A stretch of 64,000 bases of DNA. Origin: Takakia lepidozioides (Eukaryota; Streptophyta; Takakiopsida; Takakiales; Takakiaceae). The position numbers were made by a program, and so were the translations under genes. Below, in pieces: positions 12,601 through 25,370 of this stretch. Location: positions 37,450,001 through 37,514,000 of the forward strand of contig CM060733.1 in assembly GCA_030704615.1 (NCBI GenBank), given 5' to 3'. The notes under the pieces were generated by a model. It made no database searches, was not told the DNA's origin, and saw only the letters and a list, made by a program, of their open reading frames with translations. How positions within the stretch are numbered: position 1 is the first letter of the stretch; every line of letters starts with the position of its first letter.

Positions 12601-13139
12601 CCACATAGGATACATCAGCAGGATTTGAGCCCCAATCCACTTGGGGTGACAGAGTGTGGACTATCCTATTGAAGTACTATTTTTGTTTTTCGGTTGTGAG
12701 TTAATATTGCCAAATTTTTGTTTGTAGGCACGACAAACGGCCACGTCGATAGGTTTTGGCTAAACCTTAATATCTCTTTAACCAAAAAGCCATATTGTTA
12801 AGAGATATAAATTGAGTATTAACTTGATTTTTCTTTCAATAATCTTACTAAAGCTGTCATTGAATGTAAATTTGAAACAATTTGGTACCTTGGTTAGATA
12901 GTGTTGTAATGCTCATTTTTGTTTTCATGGCCTTACAAGGTTATTTCTTCGGCAAGGCAAAGGGCCACGTCGATAGTTTTCTAGTTATTTAATTTTTTCA
13001 AAACTGCAACGGAGGTCCAATGCATTAATAAGCTAAAAAAACATAAAACGTGGAAAATGTAACCATATGAGGCTCTAGAGGATTACAAGGGGAAAACTAC
13101 ACTATTCCATTAGTGTGATATATATGGAGACAACCAAGT
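9673..13139. other. AT-rich intergenic DNA
   Basis: No gene could be supported. The stretch has frequent stops in all frames and several short homopolymer runs. Two diverged copies of a GGCCACGTCGATAG segment lie near 12737 and 12965. Around 12483-12670 a minus-strand GGCTCAAATCC looks like a B box, perhaps a worn SINE. Confidence 0.4.
12007..12180. repeat. AT-rich minisatellite built on a TTTCAGTAT motif
   Basis: Imperfect repeats of TATTTCAG and TCAGTATCTCAG alternate with CAGATTTTCAACAAG blocks. The repeat is degenerate, about 45-50 bp per larger unit. Confidence 0.6.
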
Positions 13140-13312
13140 TGTAGTTGAGTGGCAATGGCCACATACCACCTCGAAAGTGGTCAAGGGTTCAATCCACTCA
13201 TTGGTCCCACAAAGGTGTCCACCTTCCTGCCAGAAAGCAGTAGTCCTTTGGGGTCAGGAGACCATTATTGACACTTCCTTGGGGAGGTGCATACTTTATA
13301 TACATGGAAACA
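13140..13312 (+). mobile_element. tRNA-derived SINE, copy 2
   Basis: A box TAGTTGAGTGGCAATGGCC (13142-13160) and B box GGGTTCAATCC (13185-13195) are followed by the same GGTGTCCACCTTCC body as at 9495. The copy ends near TACTTTATATACA. Confidence 0.6.
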
Positions 13313-14394
13313 TGGAGGGACGCCCCAATGGGCTCTGAAATTACAAGACATTAGGCCTACAACGACTGAACCCAGACACAGGGATTGAATCCTATGCACA
13401 GGATAGTGAAGTAAAGATGATTTGCAACCTTTTGGTTAGTTATCATAATTTGGGTTGTGTCCCTTTGAGCCTAGTTGTGCTCAGCCCCTCATGGCAAGGT
13501 TTCTTTGTCCTCTTATCCAAGCCTGGAGTGTCTCAGGCTGATTCTTTAGTGTTTATTTTATTTTATCTCTTATTCTTAGCTATGTTTTCCATAATATTGT
13601 AGTATTGCTCTGTCTATTTTTATAAACCCTAAACATAGCCAAGAACCCGTAAACCCCAATTTATGTTTCCCATCTGTTGATCTCTTTTTCTTCAACATTT
13701 TGTTAAGAAAAAAATTAAAGAGGGGAAGTAGCCCTTAGTAAAATTTTATTGATAAGGGGAGAAACTAAAACCCCGTGGGGCCAAAATTTAATTCAACATT
13801 GTTTTTATCATAAATTGGACAAACAAAGGTAAAGATTTACTATATATATACTGAATGGAGAAAGCTGTCACTCAAATCAAACAGAAAAATAAGAAAAATC
13901 ATAGGAACAGAAAAAAAAAACACCAATACATGATTAGAACAACTACTGAAAATTACAAGGGGTTGTTATCAATAGGTGAAGTGAAGCACGGTTAACTCTC
14001 AATACAGGCTCTAACGGCATACTGTAATGAGAGCTTGGCTCAAAATAAATAATTTTCGGTTACATCTAGGTTTTTGTTTTGTTTATTTTGTTTTCTATAG
14101 TAAAAAGGCCCGAGGGAGACCTTAAAACTTTATTTAATGGAGGGAAAAATAACCTCACATGACATGCCATGGACTCAGGCTGATTTTTGTATTCTACCAT
14201 TAACAGTCCAAGGAAATGCCAAAAGTATGAGACAATGCAAGCCAGGAAGAAATATTAACTGTGAGTTTTTGTCCTCAACCCAAGGTGGCCAAAGTTACTA
14301 CCTGCTAATAAAAATAGGTCATTTTCTTGGCCACCCAGTTACTGTTTTGTAAGGCGCCTCCGACCCTATGTGGTGTGCTTGGAGGGGGTTGTTT

Positions 14395-14640
14395 GTTTAA
14401 CCCCCTCTTTTATAAAAAATAATTAGGGCTACGGCCGCTTTTTCTTTTCTTTTCTTCCCAAGGAAACACCAGCCCCAGCAACTGGGCCTTGAGGGGGGAA
14501 ATTAATCCCCTTATGAGCCATGGAGGTATTACAGGCCAGCCTGAAGGGAGAGAGATTGATGACATGACAGGGGTTTCATTCCCAGACCCACAAGCCAGTA
14601 CACCAGTGGCTTACCACCGGGCTACAGCCCTGTTAAAATT
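14395..14640 (-). mobile_element. Second SINE-like element
   Basis: The minus strand has an A-box-like TAGCCCGGTGGTAAGCC (about 14608-14625), then a weak B box (GGGAATGAAACCC, near 14571-14583). The body differs from the other SINEs and ends at a TTTTCTTTTC-type run near 14440. The weak B box makes this call tentative. Confidence 0.4.
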
Positions 14641-14807
14641 TGGTAACAAGCCTGAAACAATACCTCTGTCCCCTGTTCCTTGAGGAAAAAGAAAAAAAAC
14701 AATGGATGCTTGGCAGCATAAGTCTAAGTTTGTGGATGAAAGTGATCTCTGTATTGAGAAAGGAGGAGTCATCTATGGAGCTGCTTGTTGTCATCCATCT
14801 AGCACTA

Positions 14808-14935
14808 GAGCGGGTAGCCCAGTGGCTAACTTAGGTGCTCTAGGGTTCAAAATGTCCACCTTCCAATGGAAGGTGGTAGTCCCTGGGGACGAAGAGACAC
14901 CATAATTTACATTTCCTTTGGGAGTCGTTATCCTT
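14808..14935 (+). mobile_element. tRNA-derived SINE, copy 3
   Basis: A-box-like GTAGCCCAGTGGCTAAC near 14814 and B-box-like AGGGTTCAAAA near 14842 precede a shared body: TGTCCACCTTCCA, then GAAGAGACACCATAATTTAC. It is shorter than the other copies between A and B boxes. Confidence 0.55.
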
Positions 14936-17747
14936 TTTCCCCCATCCGTCCACCACTCGTACCATGATAACATAGAATAATGGTTGGATAGACGGTCAAT
15001 TTGTCGTCCAATTCTCCGTGGTGCAAGCCACACCATCCGCTAACTCATCAATGAATGGCTTCATCATGTAGAACCTCACTGGATGTGATGTGACAACCGG
15101 AACAAGTTTATATTCAACCACCGTTACTAACTAACCATTGAAGCCAAAGAACAATAATTCCAAACCGAGGTCGGTAGAATAATCGGGGAGAGGATCGGTG
15201 TTGGGAACTCGGATCGGAAGCATAAAAAAGACCGGAAGGATCAAAAGTACATGACGGAGATGATTATGTAAGGTATGCTCCCCGGCGAAGACGGAATTGC
15301 ATGATGAACCCTTTGCAGACAAATGACCGTTGCCCGACCACCACGCCCTGGCCCCACCTTCCATTTTGAATGTGGGGCCGCGGGGCCGACCCGTCCTTCT
15401 CCAGGGCCGCCCGCTTCTCATCCACTCGGGATGCATCTGCTCATCCATCCTGCCGGGGTGACAGCCCCCCATCACATCGGAAATGACGCCGGACGGAAAA
15501 GGAAGGCGCAAGTAGGTACTTGTCGACGTGGACCGCGCGACGGGTGGCACAGACACCCGCACGACATTTACACGCGGAACGTGCGAGGGCGTCCGGTCGC
15601 CGAATCCAGATGCGCCACGTACAGCGCCGAACGTGAGTTACGTCGACCGGCGGCCGGGCGCTTGTCGGCCCATTACCGCGGAGGCCTGCCGCCGGTAACG
15701 GCCTCGCAGAACGGGCGTGGCGTAAAGCGCAGGGCGCCCTAACTTACTAAGTGAGCGCCGCAATGCGGCGTAGTGGGCTACTAGTGAGTTGCGCGTGATG
15801 ATGTCAACAGATGGGGGCGGGCCGGGTCACTTATAGCAGCGCGCGGGCCGGGCGGAGCCCCCGCCCAGGTGGGCCCCCAGGCGCCTCGCGCGTGGAGGCC
15901 TGCGCCTCCGCCGCCACCTCGCGGAGGCACCCGGCCTGCTCCCGCGTCGAGGCCGCAAAGAGGGCTGGCTGTGTGTGCGCGACTCTCTCTGTGTCTGTGT
16001 GTGTGTGTGTCTGCGTGCGCGGCTGCGTTTGTCGCCAGCCTTCTCTGTCTCGCTCTGTCTGAGCCGGCCCGCTAGGGTGTGCATGAGCGCGCGGGACAAG
16101 GGAGGAGAGATACGAGAGGGAGAGGGGGGGGGGAGGGAGAGGGAGGCGGGAGCGGGAGTCCCGTAAGTATATTTGGGAGGGGGCGGGAGTCCCGTACGTG
16201 GTTGGGGGCAGGCAGGCCTGGGATGAGTGGGATAGGTAGGGAGAGGAGCAGCTTTTGGGGGCGTCCTCATGGGGGTTCCGATCGTGGCTGTCTGTGATCA
16301 CGAGTAGCTTGTGTGGTGCGGGGTGCGGGGAAATTTCGGGTAGGACGGGCGTGGTTGGTGTGTCCTTTCGTTGGCTGGGTGTGAATCAGAGCGAAGCTTG
16401 GTACACTGACTTGTGGGTTCAAATCGTCTGGGCTGGCCTGTCTTCTCAGACGTCTGACGTCCGCTCTCAAATCATGAGACGTGCTGTCTCGGTCGTATTC
16501 TTCTTCCATCCATGGTTGTGTTGCTTACTTTAGCTGCGTGGTTGTGCTTCTTTCTCGCACTCTCTTCTGCTGTCTGTCCCGAGTCCCGACCGCAGCTAGT
16601 TGCTGGCCCGTGCTTACCTTTGGCGGAGGGAAGGTGGCTGACTTCTTCCTCGGCAATGTTCTGGTAGTGTGATAGGTAGTGTGCGGATGCCCTACTTGTT
16701 GGTCGCATGCATGTCTTGTTACAGATTGCCTCCTCCTTCTTGCGGACTTGCTTGTGATCAAGGTTACGCCCGTAATCTTGTGTGTAATCTCTTCGGGTTT
16801 CGTTGTTGGTGCCATTTTATATGTATGGCGTCTGCTTGTCATCTCTCTGATACGAGAGGACACGATATATTATTCAGGTTTCTTTCCCTCTCGCCGCCCT
16901 GAGAGACTTGAGGTCACAGGGAGGAGTAGGGAGGAATGGGGACTCTCGCCTAGCCGAGGATGGGCTCTGAATAATTCTTTCCTTGTTATCTTTTTCGCTT
17001 TCTTTCCCTTTTCCTGTGCATGGCCGCGGTTGCTGTCTTCACAAAGCCTGCTTGCTTGGTCGATACCTTTTCTACATGAAGTGTAAGAGCTACAAATTCT
17101 CTCTTTTGCTCGTGTATGCTCCGGTTGCAGAGCGGGACGCCTGTTCGCACGTGGGGTTGCATGTGAACTATCTTGCTCGGACTGCTTCTTGTTCGCTTAC
17201 TGTTTTCAGCAAGTGCGTTCACATCCAGTCGCTGGCCCGCAATTTTCTGCCTAGCGTGAAACATTGAGTTCATGCAACTGTTCCTTACGTCGAGGATATT
17301 CTCCTGAAACTGTCCCTGATTATTGACACCACGTATACGGGTGTCGGCATATCCTGGTGCTTCTCTCTGATTGTTTCACTGTAGTCGTGTAGAAATGTGG
17401 TGACGCAGAGAAAGGTTGCATTGTATCGTAAGGCATGAGATGGTAGGTCGTAAGTTGGAATTACGAAAAAGGTGTCCATGCACTTTCGAAGTGTACGACT
17501 GGTTCTGATATGCCGATGGTTTTTGCAGGTCGGTTATTCCAGAAGATTTCTTTCACTACTCGGAGATCCGGTGGACTCATGAACTCTTAGCCTCGTAGCG
17601 GAGGGGGGAGCACGTTTCGTACGACAGCTAGTCAGATACTGATCTTGTATTTCATGCCTCTCTCTGGAAGGGCGATATAGGTTGGGATTGAGAACGTTGC
17701 TCCTACTCAAAGAGTGACAAGGGGGAGTCACACGGTGGTTTTGCGCC
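14936..17747 (+). promoter_or_regulatory. GC- and CpG-rich promoter/leader region of the TEL gene
   Basis: From about 15300 to 16400 the DNA turns GC- and CpG-rich, unlike the AT-rich DNA to its left. It contains a TG run (15995-16011) and a GGGAG-rich block near 16115-16190. Overlapping open frames here look like composition artefacts. The strip ends at the start codon at 17748, so a long 5' leader, possibly with an intron, is plausible. No TATA box was fixed. Confidence 0.45.
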
Positions 17748-20700
17748 ATGGGCGGGAAGATAATTGGCGGTGACGAGCTCCAGGTTGTCCCTGCTTCGGT
17801 AGGGGGGGAACATTTGCCTAACGGTGAAGAACAACATGGTTACGCCGAACTGATGAAGGGGCTCCTTTCAAGCCAGCCTGGAATGAACAAGTCATCATCA
17901 CTATCACCGTTTTCTGCTGAGAGGATTGACGATGAACCTGCAAAAGTGAATGGTGTCTCTATTACTGAATCAACTACCCGGTACGACGAGAAAACCCTTC
18001 ACGAGGGTCTCAAAGGATTGAGCGTGAAGTCTGGGGAAGGAAGAGATTCAGCTCCAGAGGGCATTGCAGTGGATAATGGACAGAGGAGTGGGGGACAGAC
18101 ATTGGAGAATGGGAGGCCAGATTCTGAGCTTCAAGACGAGCATGATATGGCTGGGAGGGACTCTCTTACTCAGCAGCAGACACAGGCTTCAGAAAATGGT
18201 TTTCACCAAGCCGGAAGAGGATATGAATCTCAGAGGGCCCATGAGTACCGGCAACCACCATGTCTCGTATTGCCTGATCAGACCTCAGTGGAAAGTGAAT
18301 TTGGAGGACACCAGCAAGTGGGGAAGAACGAGTATACAGTGCCCCATGCCCTCTGTCTTCCCTCATCTCTGGTCATGTCTCCGCACGACGGAAAACCAGC
18401 ACTGTTGGATCCAAATGCTCGGGAATTCACCCCTTCACCATCACCCTGTCCTTCTCCGGTCCTTCCACCTGGGCTAATGCACATGGCTGTGCCAACTCCC
18501 TTTCCCCTGGACCCTGCTCACCTTGCCTATGCTCCAGGAATAGAGATGGGGCAGGTGGTTTTTGGCGCCGAGTACAGTGGAGGGCCAATGATGCCCTTGT
18601 TTGGTAATGGGGGTCCTTTGGCTTATGCATCTGTCGCAGCGTCTCCATCTCCTCCCCCTTGGGATGGTCTTGGAATGCCTGAGTTACTGAATCATGGTAC
18701 CCAGGGATCAGGACCAATCGGACTTGGGCAGCCCCTCCCACCTCATGTGATGCGATCGTACGGGCTATCTCAACCTGGCATGCAGTCATTCATCCCTTAT
18801 GGACGGTCCCCCATGAGCATGCCAGGACCATTTGTGACACACCCCCCTATGATGGGGCGTGAGCATGTATCACGAGCACTCTTGTTGAACGGGGTGCCCA
18901 CTGACATTGGCGATGGACAGCTGAGGCAAGAAATGGAACAGTGGGGTCCTGTCCGTGCCATGGGGATGGAAAGATGCCACGAAGGCTTGGTCACTGTGCA
19001 CTACTATGACCTGCGGCATGCAAAGGAGGCCCTGCGGGACATACAGCAGCAGCATCTTATGCATCAGCAGCGCATGCAGCAGCGATACCAGCTGTTGCAC
19101 AAGCAGCGAGGTGGGGGATCTCAAGTACAGAGTGAGATGTATGAGAGACAAGATTCCAAAAAGAACGGAGAAGGGAGTCCGGAGGACTTCCGGGATACAG
19201 CCTCGTCCTCTTCCCGCGGGTTGGTGTGTGGGAGGGTTATGTGGGCCCAATACACAGTGCCAGTAGGTGCTGCCGCGGGTCCAGACAGTCTCAACCAGGG
19301 CACACTAGTGGTCTTCAACCTGGACGTTGAAATGCCTCTGGACAAGCTTCGGGCTGCATTTGAGGTTTATGGTAAGTGCTTCTAAAATTGATGTCTTCAG
19401 GTTAGATGTACTTGCTGGCTGGGCTCATGGTGTAGGTTACTGGACGTGAGGTGCATGGCTGATGAATGCAGGCACTTCACATGGTTTCCTGCTCTAGAAA
19501 GTTAACACCAACAATCAACCATAATTTGAACTTCTGTGGCTAGATCAGAATATCATAGGCTTCTGTCCTCCTGTTTGAAGGTACTTGCGCATGCAGTTAG
19601 AAGTAGCATTGTCAACCATATCATCTTGTCCAGTGTGTTTTTCTACTATGTAGTCGGTGAACTCAATGTATTGTTGTTTTTGGGTGAGCCAGGGGCAGTG
19701 AAGGAGTTGAGAGAGACCCCTGCCAAGAAGCAGCACAAGTTTGTGGAATTTTACGATGTTCGTGATGCCGCACATGCTCTGAAAGCCCTTGATGGCCAAG
19801 AGATTGGTGGCAAGCGTGTGAAGATTGAATTTAGTAGACCAGGAGGCCAGGCGCACAAAGCCCGGGTGCAGGCTCAGCATGCCCAGGCCCAGGCCAGGCA
19901 GCAGGGTGGCCCACTCGCACCTTTGGTCGGAAGTCGAACTTCTGCACCTGGTGCAGTGCCAGGTCCTGTGACAGGGCAGCCCATGTACGTTGGGTGGAAT
20001 GGCGAGCCTGGAGTCAGTTCCACTCAACCCATGGTTGGCCCTCCTGGTGGGCCCCCTTACATGTGGACGAACTTTGGCCCCCTCACAGGGGGACCACTTT
20101 CTCCCTTGGCTTTAGTGCAACCACAACAATGGAATAGTGGAGCTGGCCAGTTGCAACCTCTGGGTTTTAGCCCCATGCATGGAGGTCCTCCCAGCCCTGG
20201 TGGGCTTGTCGTTTTGGCTGGTGTTGAGGCTCATGGCCTAACCTTGGGGAGAGGTGGGGGAAGGGCAGTTGGGGGAGGTTTTAGTGGAGGACCAGGGCCA
20301 TCAGGAGGGGGAAACTTTCATGGACATCCTGGATTTGGGAGGGGATCCAGCAATGCTGGTGCCCATGGAAGAGATGGACCATCAGGTCGCAAGAGAAGGG
20401 GGGCTTCTGCTAACGGGAATGTTGTGTTTGGAAAGCTGGAAACGGTCCAGCCAGGGATAGGTAACAAGCTGGGAATGAGGGACAGTCCTCGCAGTGGAAA
20501 GAGTGGTTTGACACCCAAATGTTTATCTCGGGAAACAGTGCCCTCACAGTATGTGTTTGATGAAGGAGAGATGCAGACCAATGAGATGTCCCGCACGACT
20601 CTGATGATTAAAAACATTCCTAACAAATACAGGTCGAACCCTTTGATAAACTCAGCTTTAGCTAGTCCTGATTTTTTCAGCTGTATCAAATTTCTCTTGT

Positions 20701-22133
20701 GCTACATGTGATGTATAGCCTGAATCTCAGAAAATCATTGTAGGAACTGTTATTGTGCAACTTCCCATTAGGCAGTGGTGTCTTGGCAATCATGATGTCT
20801 GAAAAGGCAAGTAATTCATATTGCTAAAATGTGTAGTACATTGTGAAATTGGTTGTGTAACAGTCAAGGTATGCTGCTTCAGCTGTTGGACAGGCACTGC
20901 CTCCACTGTAACTCACAGATGGAGGATCCAAGCGAACCAGAGTCTGCCTACGACTTTGTCTATCTCCCAATTGACTTCAAGTACCTAGACTTCTACTCTC
21001 CTTCCCTCTGTCTCCCCTCCACCTCTTAATGGTCCATGCAGTCCATCTGTCAGGGCCCGTCATCTAATTTGCATGTCTATGCGCACAAGAGACAGAGAGG
21101 GAACTACACTGAGGGGAAATCCCTTTCTGGTGTGCTGAGTGGTCTGTGGCCATCAGTATGTACAAGGTCAACCCAAGGACCCAACAGCAACATGGTGAGA
21201 AGTTTGCATGACAAGTCTGGTTTAGAGCAACCATTCAAGTAGGGCAGGTCTACCGATAGAGTAGTTTGCTGCCAAAGATCTGGAGTCTGCATGGCTGTAG
21301 GTGTTTCTTTAGATGGAGCCTCTGAAAATGTTGGTACTTTCCACACTGTGATCTGACCTGCAGTGATGATCATGTGGATTTTCCAGGAACAGGTGCAACT
21401 TGGGGTACGCCTTTGTTAACTTTACCAGCGTGGAGGCAACAAAGAGGCTCTACAAAGCCTTTCATGCTCAACAATGGGAGGCCTTCAATTCTCGCAAAAT
21501 TTGCCAAGTCACTTATGCCCGTGTCCAGGTCTGTAATGGTGGAAATCTATGTACTGGTCTGTATATTCCAGAAGTGATTATTAGAACTCCTGTTACCTTT
21601 TATGTGATGCCTACGAACACTTGAATGCGTGTCCACCTTAGTGAACAGGGATATCTTGCATACCACTAGCATATTTTTATAAAGCTACTGTAGTGATCGT
21701 ACAAAGTTGTGAGTGTTTAGTCGTTGGCTGCTAACGGCATTTGGTTTCTTACAAGCAGGGACGAGTCGCACTGGAGGAGCACTTTCGGAATTCGAGGTTT
21801 GCTTGTGATACAGATGAGTACCTACCCCTCTGTTTCTCTCCACCACGCACAGGCATTATACTTTCATCGCCCATGGTAGCTGCAGGCCACCTGGCAGGGC
21901 GCACACTGGGCAGCAGTCCGCGAGAAGAGCTGGGTCCAGCCCGGACAGCTCGGAATGGGGAGCTCCGCGAGAGAGCTGGTGATGACCTGCTGCAGCAGGC
22001 TTTGGTGAATGGCAACATTTGTGGTCAGGAGCAAGAAACAGACCTGTTGGGGGTAACTGGGGGGAGTGGTAGAGGGTTTGCTGGAGGGGTGAATGGAGGG
22101 CGCCGTACTAATACCCAGCAGAATCTTAGATGA
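17748..22133 (+). CDS. TERMINAL EAR1-like (TEL) Mei2-type RNA-binding protein, five exons
   Basis: Exons read by splice sites and phase: 17748-19371, 19693-20632, 20864-20980, 21387-21528, 21759-22133, giving about 1065 residues. Two ordinary RRMs begin near residues 373 (ALLLNGVP) and 516 (TLVVFNLD). The third, the Mei2-type C-terminal RRM, begins near 840 with [12 protein letters not shown] and is split over exons 2-5. It continues [20 protein letters not shown] and ends with [16 protein letters not shown] and [12 protein letters not shown]. That tail and the Cys-containing insert before YDFVYLP mark the TEL subfamily, which acts in shoot apical or leaf initiation in angiosperms. The long Gly/Pro-rich linkers make it larger than the roughly 600-700 residue angiosperm members. 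The phase is consistent at every junction. Confidence 0.85.
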
Positions 22134-25100
22134 AGAAATCCAAGTGGGACAAGGGGGAGAAAAGTTCCTGTGGAGCCAGGTTGTGGGGTTTGATGGGTGG
22201 AGGGAGTCTTGGTACAATGGCTACACTTGTAGATTTAAATTCACAGGAAAGATTCAATGAAGGATTTCATACCCTTCCTCATCTCATTTTATATCTGTTT
22301 GTTAGTGCAGGCAGCTGACTCATCCCCATAGATTGGCGTCCAGCATGACCTTGGCATCTCAGACTTATCTCTGCCCCTCCCATTTCTTTCTCTCCCGTGT
22401 AAAAATGATTTCCAAGTTAGACAGGTTAGGTCAAAGTGGTATTCCAGTTGCCCAGCCTGTCAAAGTGATGGGAAAGTATGAAGGGTTGTAAACATTGTGC
22501 ACTGAAGGCCTGAAATGCACAAAGTAAAAGTCATTGTCTATCAATAGTGCAAGAGTACTTCTGATGTATGCACAGTTGAGGTGGCCAAATAGGTTGTTTG
22601 GTGGTTGCTGCATAGATTGTATGTATTGAAAGTTGTAGTAGACTGCTCTCCCTCCCATCACCTATAAACAGCAGTAGATCTTCATTGATTTGGAAAATGT
22701 TTGCTCATCAAATCACTTGGAAACTAAGTGATTATGTTCTTCTTTTTGCAGCAATTCAAAACTGATAATTATAGCATGGTTGTCATATGTTCAGAGATTA
22801 GATTTGAGGTCTTGCAGGTTTTGATGACCTTTATAGCGAACAGTTCTTGGATGAGTTTCAATGTCCAACCCTGACTAAATTCTGTAGGCGTTCATGGTTA
22901 ACTATCGGATTGTGGGTTGTTGATTACATAGTAAGGTCAAGTGAAGCTGACTACTTCATTGAGAGCTGCAAAATCCTTCCTACTGCCTGCCCACTCCATA
23001 TTATGCACCTCCTACACATTACAGTTTTACACAGTAGATATTGCCATGTTTTTCAAGAATGAATGGCCAGATTTACGTCAGCTTGCCCTTTTCGCCCTGG
23101 AACCATCCCTGTAGGAATCATTCCGCCTTGTTACGTCCGGGGCACAATGATCCCTCAGGGCTTAGCCACAGTGGGGACAATGGCCCAGGATTTCAAGACT
23201 AAGTCAGGAGGCCAGGCATTACATTGGTAATGTCGGGTTAACACTTGATAAAGTTTGATAATATTAAGATCTTAGACTGAAATGGAAAAGTTTATTTCAA
23301 AAGATATTCTATATCCCTCTCTCTGAACTCTGTACCCTTCTCCTCATGTTAAGTTTGGCAAGCAGGGCTCTGCTCCTCCTTTTCTATAATGTAGTTTTCT
23401 TTTCTTTTCTTTTCTTAATTTTGATGCAACTGAGTCATACTGGTACAATTTATTGGTTTTAAATGTGTAACCTACTATCAAAGTGAATGTTGGGAAAAAA
23501 CTAAAGTGAATGTTGGAAAGTTTTTCGAAAAAACTCATCCTAAAGAAAAAAGAAAAAAGGAAAACCAGAAGTCGTTAACATTAATGGGATTGTCTTTAGT
23601 TAACATTAATGGGATTGTCTTTAGCCAACCCGCAGCCAAAGCACATTGAATATTGAATTGAAGACATTCATTTTGAGCGCTGTATATTCATCCACTCAAA
23701 TATGGAGAGGGAGAGAAGACTCCAGCTAAATAAGAACTGCTTCCTGGTCAGCAGAGTACCTAGTGTCCCTGTCTCTAAGTTTGCAACATGAATTTAAATA
23801 TATATAATTATTTTTATTACTTGATATTTGAGACCATTATGTCGCATTATTTTTGTATAGAAGTTGTCCAATTAAAATATAATAATATCCAACTTGGGCA
23901 GTCCAAATCTGGAAAATATCTTAACTACTACCCACTGTCTGAATGGAATTACCAGTTTACTACTCTACATAAATCCTATACTAGAATTTTAAATTTAAAT
24001 TGTAAAGTTTAAATTTGATTGCATGCTTTTTGAAAGTCTTGGTAAGTAAATTGTGTGTCCACTGATTAGTACACTGATGAACTGGTAACTAATATTGGAT
24101 AAACACTGCTAATCAGGTTTTTAGTTGGTATCCAATAGGATCAAAGGGACAACAATTTGGTGGTTATCTACTAATTAAAGAAAGTGCCTATTGTGGCGCG
24201 CGCATCAAAGCGAGTAACTATGACTTGAAGGGGAGCTTACCGAAGTGAGGTGCGCGACACTTGGTACCACCAAACTGGACTACCAAATTAGAATTCATCC
24301 TAAATAGGTGCTCTAATTAGAGCTAATTAAAATTAATATAACTGAACTCAATCACCTCGTTGAGTGAAGTCGCGTTAATTCCATATAACTCTAGTAGTGA
24401 GATCAATTTGGTTACTTGGTAATTTAGATTCATTGGAGGTAAAATGGAAGGCTATATATACCCAAATATCCAGGATAACCCATAATTATCATCAGCCCTT
24501 ATTTGTAACACCAGTAGATACATGACATAAACAGCCATTGAGCACATATTGCCCCATCGATATATGTATTAGGTATATACATACTTACGTTTATGACTAT
24601 CAGTGTCGCTACTGAGAAAAACCCAATTTGCTCTTTTCATGAATTTGCAGTGACAAAAAATACTTGAAACTCAATATCTCTCACACTGTAGGTCCAAAAA
24701 TTATTAAACCACCTTGATGCATGAGGGCTTTCCGACTGTATTAAGATTGAAGCGATCTCAATGACAAAACTAAATAACAAACTACCTTGCTTAATATTAT
24801 ATTATACATATATAAGCATTAAAACCCACTTATATAGTGCAGAAAATTAAACCTAATGATAATGAACCAAAGAGCAATAAACATTCTCATATAATGATGA
24901 ATCAAATAGAAAACAGCCTGAGGCCATCATACCCCCTCAAGTCTCAAACTGAAACGTAACTGCCAATACACACTGGATTAGTGACCCAGAAATTAGTATG
25001 CTTGCTGGGAGAGGGCAGCCTAAAGGACTTAAATTGTGTCTCTCACATGCATTCAATTTTGACTACATGTTGTTTGTTGGCCTTCTTCACATTGAGTGCA

Positions 25101-25370
25101 ACAGTGATGGACAGTCTTATTCATATGACCCCCAAATACTCATGAGAATGAACCAATCTAACGTCTAGCGGTTATAATTGGCAATAGTGGGCCTTGTTTG
25201 TGCAACATGTCATGGTCCCTTCTTTACTCAAGTGGGTCCTGGCCCTCCGAGCGAAAGGATCTAGTTTAACCCCTTCCAATCTTCCAACAAGGACCTACAA
25301 TTATGGTTTCCAAGCGATCGTCTAAGTCTTTGATCATCTAGTACACTAGACTTTGCTTTATGGGTGAGGG
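22134..25370. other. 3' flank of TEL and intergenic DNA
   Basis: The first few hundred bases are probably TEL 3' UTR. The rest is AT-rich with no supported gene. A 24-bp unit (AACATTAATGGGATTGTC plus CTTTAG) is tandemly doubled at about 23578-23626. Runs of TTTTC lie near 23398. Confidence 0.4.

Noticed and set aside
15811-16301. Overlapping open frames on both strands in the GC-rich TEL leader
   Set aside because: Low-complexity Arg/Pro/Ser composition in all frames; explained by GC content.
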